Assembly: GCF_014284275.1 (NCBI RefSeq)
Contig: NZ_JACOFU010000005.1
Coordinates: 62,001-126,000, forward strand
Reading direction: 5' to 3'
DNA: 64,000 bases
DNA from: Affinundibacterium amnicola
GTDB taxonomy: Bacteria > Pseudomonadota > Gammaproteobacteria > Burkholderiales > Burkholderiaceae_D
A program made the position numbers and the translations under genes. Below, piece by piece: positions 54,080 to 60,957 of the stretch (the stretch's first letter is position 1; every line of letters starts with the position of its first letter). The notes beneath the pieces were generated by a model. The model was not told the DNA's origin, did not search any database, and saw only the letters and a program-made list of their open reading frames with translations.

Positions 54080-54166
54080 CGGCATGTGGTGAAACTTTGG
54101 TAAACACAACGGACTTAAAATCCGTCGCTTCATTGCTTGCCGGTTCGATTCCGGCCATGCCGACCA
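54080..54166 (+). tRNA. tRNA-Leu (anticodon TAA)
   Basis: Acceptor CGGCATG pairs with CATGCCG; anticodon loop CTTAAAA between ACGGA and TCCGT; long variable arm; CCA encoded. Last member of the array. Confidence 0.9.
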
Positions 54167-54209
54167 TTTCAGATTTGATCTTCCTAGATTTTCTATCTCT
54201 AGGCAAACT

Positions 54210-54767
54210 ATGCAAGTCTTAGCATGTGACATCAGCGGAACACCATTCGATTGGATTTCATCCAATGATGCCGCCACCTATTACGCTTCACAAAAAGTGG
54301 CGTGGGACGTTGGCGACATTGCTCGGGTGTACCGTGGAGGAACTAATCTTGATGGTGATACCTCACTCATTGCGATTCGGCCTGTCATTGCGATTGCAAG
54401 TAATGCGCGTAAAACGAAAGTTTTGCGACACGTAATTCCTTTAGGTGATGGCAATCGTTTGTTATTTGCTCGCGATCGCAATACTTGCGCCTATTGCGGT
54501 GACATTTTTCCGCACAGTGAACTGTCGCGTGACCACATTCTTCCGAAGTCCAAAAATGGCCAAGATACCTGGACGAATTGTGTGACCGCGTGTCGCCGAT
54601 GCAATCAGGCCAAGGCAGACAAATTTGTGTATGATTTTAAGCCGCTTTTGTATGTGCCCTATGAGCCGTGTCGTTATGAACATTACCTACTTTCTGGTCG
54701 AAATGTGATCGCTGATCAGCACGATTACTTAGCGGCTAAATTGCCAAAGCACAGCCGAATTTTCTGA
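54210..54767 (+). CDS. HNH endonuclease at the end of the tRNA array
   Basis: The 185-residue protein has a Cys-type HNH domain (~90-140): 'CAYCGDIF', catalytic His in 'SRDHILPKSKNGQDTW', 'NCVTACRRCNQAKAD'. The N-terminal ~80 residues ('LACDISGTPFDWISSNDAATYYASQKVAW') recur in small bacterial and phage HNH proteins. It follows tRNA-Leu by 43 bp and may be co-transcribed with the array. HNH enzymes of this type nick or cut DNA and often ride beside phage tRNA clusters, where they can promote spread of the cluster. Confidence 0.85.
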   Translation: MQVLACDISGTPFDWISSNDAATYYASQKVAWDVGDIARVYRGGTNLDGDTSLIAIRPVIAIASNARKTKVLRHVIPLGDGNRLLFARDRNTCAYCGDIFPHSELSRDHILPKSKNGQDTWTNCVTACRRCNQAKADKFVYDFKPLLYVPYEPCRYEHYLLSGRNVIADQHDYLAAKLPKHSRIF

Positions 54768-54814
54768 AAGAAGTTTTTCAGGGTTCACTCGTCAAAATTT
54801 ATCTTCCGTCTGGA

Positions 54815-54906
54815 TGTAAAGATTTGAGCGAAATGAGAAAGTTGGCGATAGGTGACAACATTTTTTAACTAAAAAATTTGCTTCTTTTCTTGATGGAACA
54901 ATTCAT
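54815..54906 (+). repeat. Transposon-end-like repeat, type 2, copy B
   Basis: TGTAAAGATTTGAG start, AAATGAG (54831) and AGGTGAC (54850) 19 bp apart, AT tail ending AATTCAT. It closes the tRNA-array module. Confidence 0.72.
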
Positions 54907-55094
54907 TTCTTTAAGAATTTATCAATCGCCTGTATACCTGCTTCCATCTTTTGCCTAGCAGAAGAATTTGCTGAATGAACACTCGTCCTCGGTGGAATAA
55001 ATCCGTGGAGTACAACCGATTCATCTGGCCAATACACACGTACCCACCCTTCTGGCGTGGTGCGCTCATCATCTAAGAAAACACGAAGCGCCAG
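54903..55094 (-). pseudogene. Internally deleted cREC-REC (cyclic-phosphate processing receiver) gene
   Basis: The minus frame reads 'VFLDDERTTPEGWVRVYW' followed at once by 'VVLHGFIPPRTSVHSANSSA' and 'RQKMEAGIQAIDKFLKK'. From memory of the family, about 36 residues including the DHDLG motif should lie between these blocks, so an in-frame deletion is inferred. The stop overlaps the end repeat B. Confidence 0.6.
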
Positions 55095-55192
55095 CGAAGC
55101 CGGATCGGATTGGTCTCTTAGCTGCTTTTTCGTTGAGTTCCTTTTTGAAAATAGTATTGGAAGTCACAGTAATGAGAAACCTAGGATCTTGA

Positions 55193-55474
55193 TTAAATTA
55201 GATCATGTATCCTAAATTTCTCGCGGTTGTCTCCCATTTTCGACCGAATCTCTTTAATCGTCCAACCAGTTTCTTCATGAATGCGAATTAATAGAGTAGC
55301 CCCAATGGGTAATATTCGATGACGAATTTTGCTCACTACTGGTGGAGCTACTTCGAGACGGCGTGACAAAGCGGCATCGTTGCGAATGCCTAAATGTTTG
55401 ATGATTGCATCGAGTAAATTCTCCGGATCGTAGTTAAATTCAGATGTTTCCGGGATATCTAGAATATTTGGCAT
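55193..55474 (-). CDS. Small XRE-like DNA-binding protein
   Basis: The 93-residue protein has a compact HTH ('DAIIKHLGIRNDAALSRRLEVAPPVVSKIRHRILPIGATLLIRIHEETG') and a charged tail (SKMGDNREKFRI). Close relatives are frequent in betaproteobacteria. It is monocistronic and divergent from the secreted protein gene at 55681. Target unknown. Confidence 0.7.
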   Translation of the reverse strand: MPNILDIPETSEFNYDPENLLDAIIKHLGIRNDAALSRRLEVAPPVVSKIRHRILPIGATLLIRIHEETGWTIKEIRSKMGDNREKFRIHDLI

Positions 55475-55680
55475 AGATGCGATTCCAAAGTGATTTTTTC
55501 AGTTCTCTACTGTAGTGGATGTCTATAAATTGTTAGTTATAAGTTGTCTTGCTTTTAAATATATATTATATTAATTCTGCAAATACAAATAGGCAAAGTG
55601 ATTTTTATTTGTGTCGTTATGCCAACTTAACGACAATTAAAGTAATGATTTGTCATTATGATATTTTATAGAAAGAAAGT

Positions 55681-56373
55681 ATGAAGAACATTCTTTTTTG
55701 TACGGGTATCGCTATTTGTGCGTTAACCTCTTCGGCCGCATATGCACAGACTGTTTCTGCGAACAAGGCATCAACAGTTTCATACGCTAGGGATCTTCGC
55801 GGTAACACGCAAGTGAAATTAGAAAATCAGGGTGGGAAAACAAAAGTTACGAATACGGCGACTGGTGAATTTATCATTGCAGATGGTGAATTGGCTGGGA
55901 AATTGACTGACCATCAATATACGCACATGATGCTAATAAAAAATGAACAAAAGATCAAAATGCTTAAAGGCGAGTCCGATGCTGCAATTCTTGGGCTGGA
56001 CCGCGTAAACTCAACCTCATTACCATCACGAGCACTGATCGCTGCGACAAATTGCACATTTAGCTATAGTATTACAGGCGGTGGCGGTGGATGGAGTTCT
56101 CCATTGTGTTATCTGCCATCTACATCAAACGCTTCAATTTCAATTTCTGCGACATCTAGCTCATCAAAAACCTATACAGCAACTCTGTATCGGGATATTT
56201 CATTTTGGCCCGACAAATCTTACGGCACGAAAAATTTTTCTACCAGTGGAAGCAGTACTACCAACTCATCTGCGAGCTGGACCAATATCGATGCGGGTAG
56301 TTATTATTACGTAACTTTGTCAACGACTTATGATGGTCGTTCTGTTTGGGGGCAATTCACATTAAGCCAATAA
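55681..56373 (+). CDS. Secreted hypothetical protein
   Basis: A signal peptide (FCTGIAICALTSSAAYAQT) is followed by ~200 residues rich in Ser, Thr, Gly and Tyr with beta character in the C-terminal half (repeated 'ISATSSSSKTYTATLYRD', 'DAGSYYYVTLSTTYDGRS'). AGAAAG is the ribosome site. No domain is recognised. A long perfect hairpin follows its stop codon. Confidence 0.65.
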   Translation: MKNILFCTGIAICALTSSAAYAQTVSANKASTVSYARDLRGNTQVKLENQGGKTKVTNTATGEFIIADGELAGKLTDHQYTHMMLIKNEQKIKMLKGESDAAILGLDRVNSTSLPSRALIAATNCTFSYSITGGGGGWSSPLCYLPSTSNASISISATSSSSKTYTATLYRDISFWPDKSYGTKNFSTSGSSTTNSSASWTNIDAGSYYYVTLSTTYDGRSVWGQFTLSQ

Positions 56374-56375
56374 GA

Positions 56376-56422
56376 ATTACTCAAAATCGACGCATATAAG
56401 CGGTGCGTCGATTTTGAGTAAT
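56376..56422. terminator. Perfect 19-bp inverted repeat after the secreted protein gene
   Basis: ATTACTCAAAATCGACGCA (56376-56394) is exactly inverted at 56404-56422 around a 9-nt loop, three bases after the stop. There is no T-tract beyond TTTG, so it may be a stabilising or bidirectional terminator hairpin. Confidence 0.55.
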
Positions 56423-56501
56423 TTGTGAAATTAGCGTATTAGTTGCTTGTTAGCTCTGGGTTTCGTGGGGCAAAACCTCCCCCCTAGACACAATCGAAAA
56501 G

Positions 56502-56530
56502 AAACGGCTCACGACGGTGAGCCGTTTTGC
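56502..56530 (+). terminator. Intrinsic terminator
   Basis: AACGGCTCAC pairs with GTGAGCCGTT around GACG, followed by TT. It lies in a gene-poor stretch downstream of the secreted protein. Confidence 0.6.
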
Positions 56531-57057
56531 TTACCGCTCGGAAAAATCAAATTTAGCTGAGTTACTTTGCCTTTGAATATTTTTTAGCAATGCAAAGTGG
56601 CAACGAAATATCCACAGGTTTTGTGGATTAGCCTCTGGATAACAGTAAGTCGAATACCATCTTCAAAGGGAAACATCATTTTGCTTAAGTCTTGAGCAAA
56701 CACCTTTGACAAATCCACAATGCGGTCTGTAAATTGATTGTGTGGAGATAATTTGATGAGGCATGGACGCATAAGCAACCGTACACACGAACAATGACAG
56801 TAAAGATGCTGAGTTTCAGTTTGAGAAGATGATGTAAAGATTAATATTAATTGAGAATAAGAAATCAGCTATTTTTGTCCAATAACACAGCTCCGCTCAC
56901 GTCATTGTTAGATTGAGTAGTCTCCCCCCTGTAAATAACCTAGAGCTAGTAGTTCATTGTAAATACGAAGCGGTTTGTATAGGTCAAATATATTCATACC
57001 CAAATTTGAAGAATCGCAATGAAAGATTACAGGATACCCGACGCCGCGCTTAGCGAG
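56531..57057. other. About 530 bp without a convincing gene
   Basis: A 64-residue minus frame at 56584-56778 has no known domain or good ribosome site and is not called. The stretch contains an end-like repeat at 56833 and is otherwise unassigned. Confidence 0.5.
56833..56875 (+). repeat. Transposon-end-like repeat, type 1, copy F (short)
   Basis: TGTAAAGATTAATATTAATT followed by GAGAATAAGAAATC resembles the inner part of the island's left end (AATGAGAATAAGAAAATC). It is shorter and may be degenerate. Confidence 0.5.
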
Positions 57058-57096
57058 AAAAAGGGCGTGGAAGCTGCTTGCATCCACGCCCTTTTT
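57058..57096. terminator. Bidirectional terminator
   Basis: AAAAAGGGCGTGG (57058-57070) pairs with CCACGCCCTTTTT (57084-57096). It ends the minus-strand 174-aa gene and stops plus-strand readthrough. Confidence 0.85.
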
Positions 57097-57134
57097 CCGT
57101 ACATCTCAACTAAACGCCCCCGGAAGCTTTGAAA

Positions 57135-57659
57135 TTAATCATCGCCGTAGTCTTCAAGTCCCCATGGCCCCTCATCAACTTCCAAGTCGGCAGCCACATC
57201 CTGAATTAATTCAGAGGGGAAGCGCCCGCCAAACTCTTCTTCCAGTTCATAAGCCAAGTCAACGTCAGGCAAACTGAAGCCGGTTTCAGATTCGCTATCG
57301 TAATAGGCAAAGTTAACCAAGGGAGTATAGGTTACCCGGATCCATGTCGTCATTACTTCCACGGCATCTGTTACAACAACGGTGCGGACCGCCTTTTCGG
57401 CGATAAAGTCGCCAAGTACCTCATGGCGAAGAACCCTGCTCAGTACTTCTTGAAACTTGCTAGCGCCCAGCTCATCCAAATGCTTGTGCAGCATCGACCA
57501 ATTGGCATAACCAAGCCAGCGTGCAACTTGATCTTGATAATGTGTCAGCCGTTGGCTAGGCTGATCTATTGACTTTGCAGTCTTCGCAAATCGTTTTAGA
57601 AGATTAATTAAATCAGCATTATTGATATAGTCGACGTAAGAGAAGGTGATGGTTTCCAT
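57135..57659 (-). CDS. Acidic hypothetical protein
   Basis: The 174-residue protein has 'YQDQVARWLGYANWSMLHKHL', a motif seen in several mobile-element proteins, and an acidic C-terminus ending EDYGDD. The rest shows no known fold. It stands alone between end-like repeats F and E. Function unknown. Confidence 0.6.
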   Translation of the reverse strand: METITFSYVDYINNADLINLLKRFAKTAKSIDQPSQRLTHYQDQVARWLGYANWSMLHKHLDELGASKFQEVLSRVLRHEVLGDFIAEKAVRTVVVTDAVEVMTTWIRVTYTPLVNFAYYDSESETGFSLPDVDLAYELEEEFGGRFPSELIQDVAADLEVDEGPWGLEDYGDD

Positions 57660-57825
57660 GTAAGCTCCTAGAGCACAAACGTAGGCACGACCCGCAATCC
57701 CTTAAGCGCTCAAGGTTAAACATAGGTTTGGTTGTGACGAGATGCATTTGCTTCGCCGAATGCGGGCCGGCTGGCTTTCTCCAAAGCGCACTATGATCGT
57801 AGCACGTATGCTGGCGTCAAGCAAT

Positions 57826-57862
57826 TGTAAAAATTAAATGACAATAGGAAAATCGACGTTTC
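57826..57862 (+). repeat. Transposon-end-like repeat, type 1, copy E (short)
   Basis: TGTAAAAATT is followed at once by AAATGACAATAGGAAAATCG, a shortened form of the island's left end (which has AAATGAGAATAAGAAAATCT). Copy C begins 47 bp downstream. Confidence 0.6.
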
Positions 57863-57872
57863 TCTAGCCCAT

Positions 57873-57963
57873 TGTAAAGATTGGAGCTAGATGAGAAAGT
57901 TGGCGATAAATGAGAACATTTTTTTGTATAAATTCGCTTCTTTTTCTCAGCCAAAGAATTCAT
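57873..57963 (+). repeat. Transposon-end-like repeat, type 2, copy C
   Basis: TGTAAAGATTGGAG start, AGATGAG (57889) and AAATGAG (57908) 19 bp apart, AT tail ending AATTCAT. It matches copies A and B over about 90 bp. Confidence 0.75.
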
Positions 57964-58042
57964 TTACCGTCGCGCGACGCATAGATTGGCAGGCGACAAC
58001 GGGAATGGAGTGAGATGCATGCCAACTACACGATGACGACAA

Positions 58043-58795
58043 CTAATGAAACCAATGCCACGCTTTGTAAGCAAGTCCAACTAGGACGATACCACCTCCA
58101 AGAATCTTTACTAACCAATGCTCCCTGAACAGTTCAAAGAAGGCTAAGATTGGCCGACCATGTAGCTCCCTCCAGCCTGATGACGTTATGAGATCACCGG
58201 CATAAGCCCGGCCTGCGAAATTTGCGAGGACATCGACCTTGCGCAAGGTCGATTGATGCAGGCGCACGAACTGCTTCTGTTCGAAGGCATCAGCCTCTTG
58301 TTGGCCGATAAGGAAATCTCGTGCAGAGATGTGATTTTGCCCCATCAAGCTTTCGATTCGAGGATGCCTTGTATATTTAACTCCGTAAATACCGATTAGT
58401 ATGCGAGACAAATCGTATCTTTTTGATTCCGGGACCGACGTATTAGGTACGCTCCCCAGCGCTTTGAGGCGATTTTCAAGGGCTTCAAATCCATAGTTGG
58501 CGTCACGCATATTCCAATGCATCCATAAGCAATGCTGGCGCTCTTTCACTGCATCAAAGAATGTCAGAAGCATCTCACGCTCAAGATCGTCGTAATGCTG
58601 CTCGATGCTATCAAGCAGCCCGCGTTGCTCTGCAATCAAGTGTATCGAAAAAGATTTGGTTTGCCCGCTGTCGAGGTTACGTACTGCAATATATGTGGTT
58701 CGAGGTGAACGAGGATTTTCGCCACGATCATAAAAATTTTCGCAAGAATAATGGACGACCACAGTGTGCTCCGCATGCTTGAAGAGCTCGTCCAA
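58043..58795 (-). CDS. Hypothetical protein with C-terminal membrane anchor
   Basis: No ATG with a ribosome site is seen; the frame can begin at a TTG (58793-58795). The 250-residue protein is soluble except for a single hydrophobic segment near the end (~228-246, VKILGGGIVLVGLAYKAW). Conserved-looking blocks are 'LWMHWNMRDANYGFEALENR' and 'VRLHQSTLRKVDVLANFAGR'. It could be a tail-anchored effector, but there is no family evidence. It lies between repeat C and the Tn402-type repeat. Confidence 0.6.
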   Translation of the reverse strand: MDELFKHAEHTVVVHYSCENFYDRGENPRSPRTTYIAVRNLDSGQTKSFSIHLIAEQRGLLDSIEQHYDDLEREMLLTFFDAVKERQHCLWMHWNMRDANYGFEALENRLKALGSVPNTSVPESKRYDLSRILIGIYGVKYTRHPRIESLMGQNHISARDFLIGQQEADAFEQKQFVRLHQSTLRKVDVLANFAGRAYAGDLITSSGWRELHGRPILAFFELFREHWLVKILGGGIVLVGLAYKAWHWFH

Positions 58796-58923
58796 TTGCT
58801 TCAGGGGGGAAGCCGAAACCCCAGAAAATTCCGTCGAAGAGCGTCAGGGTGCGATTTGATGCTTGGGGCGCAATGGAACAGTGAACCGACTTAAGAATTT
58901 TGAAGTGTCGACAAGGGGAGACC

Positions 58924-58948
58924 TGTCATTTTCAGAAGACGACTGCAC
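58924..58948 (+). repeat. 25-bp terminal inverted repeat of the Tn402/Tn5053 family
   Basis: The 25 bases beginning TGTCATTTTCAG and ending GACTGCAC match the IR of Tn402-family transposons and class 1 integron ends (as I recall it). Orientation places the transposon body to the right. AGACC (58919-58923) would be the 5-bp target duplication. No second copy was found by eye up to 64000. Confidence 0.85.
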
Positions 58949-59037
58949 GCGAGTGAATGCGGTACCCAAGGGCTGAAACTAACCCAAAGCCGACCACGGT
59001 GACCAGAGCAAGCAGACACCCCCAATCCCGAATCCAG

Positions 59038-60594
59038 TTACCGCCGGTTCGCGAACTCCGGAGACACGGAGGCAACTACCTCACGGAAAGCGCCGCCGTT
59101 GACGCTCTCGAAAAATGACGCAATCCATCGTTGGCTATCTGGCGCCCACTCCAGCAAGTTATACGAGAGGGGCGAGCCTTCAGCCCCAAGAGAACTACCG
59201 CAGCCAATCGATGTGAGCGGCATGCAATCTGACCCGTATTCGACCTCGCGCTCGACGTAGCGGGCCTTGTGCTTGTGACCGTGAAGAATCGTCTTCACCT
59301 TCCAGTCGAGGCACCATCGATGCAGGTCTTTGGCGTCGACCATCTCAAGGAAGGCCTCGTCCCTGAGACCGACAACGCTGAGCGCTCGTTGCACCCAAGT
59401 CTCAGGCGGCACATCGAAGGAGAACGGGTGGTGGTGTACCAACACGATCGGCAGGAAGTCCTTGAGTTCCGGCCTGGCCGCCTTTAGCGTTCGGTATTCG
59501 GCGCCGATCTGCCTGAACTGAGACTGCGTGATCTTCCCGCGAGCGAAGCTCCCCTTAACCGACGAGTTGAAACAGATGAAGACCATCTGGCACTGTTCAT
59601 CGACAACGATCTTGGTGGAACCGATCAACGCAACCTGCTTGTAGTTGTCGCCGAACAGGCCAATCATTCGTTGGTCGTGATTGCCGGTGATCGAGATCGG
59701 CTCTCGGCCGCCTGCCAAGTAGGTGATGTTCTGCTTGAATCCCGCGAACATCGCTGCATAGTTCTGGTTGGGCGTGTCGAACAGGTCGCCGGTGATGACT
59801 ACCCTATCTACTGACTTGACGATGTCGCGAAGTTCGGCGTCGAGCAGCGGCTGGTTCTCGGTCGCATCGATGGTGCCGAAGTGCAGGTCGCTGAGGTGCA
59901 GCAGCCGCCGACAGTTGCTGGGCCTGTTTGACGCCCAGCGCCGAAGTACGGCATCGAATCCGCCGCTGCCTCGGTAGCCCGGGAACGGCCCTCGGCGATG
60001 CCTGCCCTCATGCATGCCATTTTCAAGCTCACGCATGAGTTCTGGAACGCTTTCCATGCGAGCGAAGGCGCTCGCACCATTGGCGGTCCAGAACACGATG
60101 CCGGGCCAATCCGCAGCTGCATGCAGCGCAACCGAGAATGCCGCGATTGGGTCGAGGACTTCGAAGTTCCGATCCGTCATGTCCTGCTCGGGAATCAGCA
60201 CAAGCAGTTGGCCATACATGGGCGCGCTTGCGATCTGCCTCGCTGTCTCCCGCAACCGGTCACCAGCACCGACGGCAAGCGCGAACAGCGCGTAGTCGGA
60301 AAGTTCGGACCGCAACTCTTCCAGAACACGCTCGACGACGAGGCCGGGCAACGTTTCTCGGTCACTGAAATTGTGTGTCTCCCGTAGCTGTGAAGCGGCT
60401 CGCGATGCAACTTCAGCGATCTCTTCCGGCCAGGACTCGAAGGCCGGCTCAGAAATGAGATAGCGCCTCGCGTCGTATGTCAGCGCTTCGAGAAACTCAA
60501 TTAGGTCGCCACGGCGAACCCGTGGTGCACTTTGGGACCTGGAGGTCACGAACGCCATGATGTTAGCGTGATTAAGTCTAAAGATTGCGCCCAT
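59038..60594 (-). CDS. Calcineurin-like metallophosphoesterase with N-terminal extension
   Basis: The ATG at 60592-60594 has AAGGCG upstream; another ATG lies 7 codons earlier. After a ~230-residue helical N-terminal region of unknown fold comes a complete metallophosphoesterase domain: 'HLSDLHFG', 'VVITGDLFD', 'ITGNHDQRM', 'VLVHHHPFS' and 'ILHGHKHKARYV' supply the metal ligands. The family cleaves phosphodiesters or phosphomonoesters, including nucleic acids and cyclic nucleotides. GC content is clearly higher than the island to its left. It lies just inside the Tn402-type repeat and is followed by the protease-hydrolase gene. Confidence 0.85.
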   Translation of the reverse strand: MGAIFRLNHANIMAFVTSRSQSAPRVRRGDLIEFLEALTYDARRYLISEPAFESWPEEIAEVASRAASQLRETHNFSDRETLPGLVVERVLEELRSELSDYALFALAVGAGDRLRETARQIASAPMYGQLLVLIPEQDMTDRNFEVLDPIAAFSVALHAAADWPGIVFWTANGASAFARMESVPELMRELENGMHEGRHRRGPFPGYRGSGGFDAVLRRWASNRPSNCRRLLHLSDLHFGTIDATENQPLLDAELRDIVKSVDRVVITGDLFDTPNQNYAAMFAGFKQNITYLAGGREPISITGNHDQRMIGLFGDNYKQVALIGSTKIVVDEQCQMVFICFNSSVKGSFARGKITQSQFRQIGAEYRTLKAARPELKDFLPIVLVHHHPFSFDVPPETWVQRALSVVGLRDEAFLEMVDAKDLHRWCLDWKVKTILHGHKHKARYVEREVEYGSDCMPLTSIGCGSSLGAEGSPLSYNLLEWAPDSQRWIASFFESVNGGAFREVVASVSPEFANRR

Positions 60595-60615
60595 GGTTGA
60601 TCGCCTTTTTTTCAT

Positions 60616-60957
60616 TCGTTTTTGTCACATCTTGAAAGATACTGCTTTCGCTTAGATCCCAGCCTGCGGTCGTCGCTATCCAAAAGTCCACGCGTGCAGT
60701 AATGATGCTTCCGCCTTTACGAATAAGTTATAAGGGAACAGGTGAGTGTGATGAGGTTTGCATTAGTATCCTTGGTTATGTCCGACGAACTTGCCTCTTT
60801 TTACAGATAGGTAAGGCGGCCGCCGGGTGCTATAAATTGAATTACACAGAGCAGACTTGTTCAGAGCCACGCCGCTGCGTCGACGCTGTCCCCAAGTCAT
60901 GCATCGGGACAGTTGTTGATTTGCCCCACAACCACGCAATTTTTGCGTCATCTATGA
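60616..60957. other. Intergenic 340 bp, no gene seen
   Basis: The segment between the two GC-rich genes has no supported coding frame or RNA. A promoter for the metallophosphoesterase is expected near its right-hand part but is not obvious. Confidence 0.45.

Noticed and set aside
51824-54166. CRISPR-like regular repeats in the tRNA region
   Set aside because: The apparent periodicity comes from tRNA T-arms (GGTTCGAATCC-type) and CCA ends, not from identical repeats and spacers.
53442-54277. Several minus-strand frames of 60-120 residues across the tRNA array
   Set aside because: They are antisense readings of tRNA genes, which commonly give spurious open frames.
56584-56778. Minus-strand 64-residue frame
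   Set aside because: No domain, no clear ribosome site and a gene-poor setting; too weak to call as a gene.
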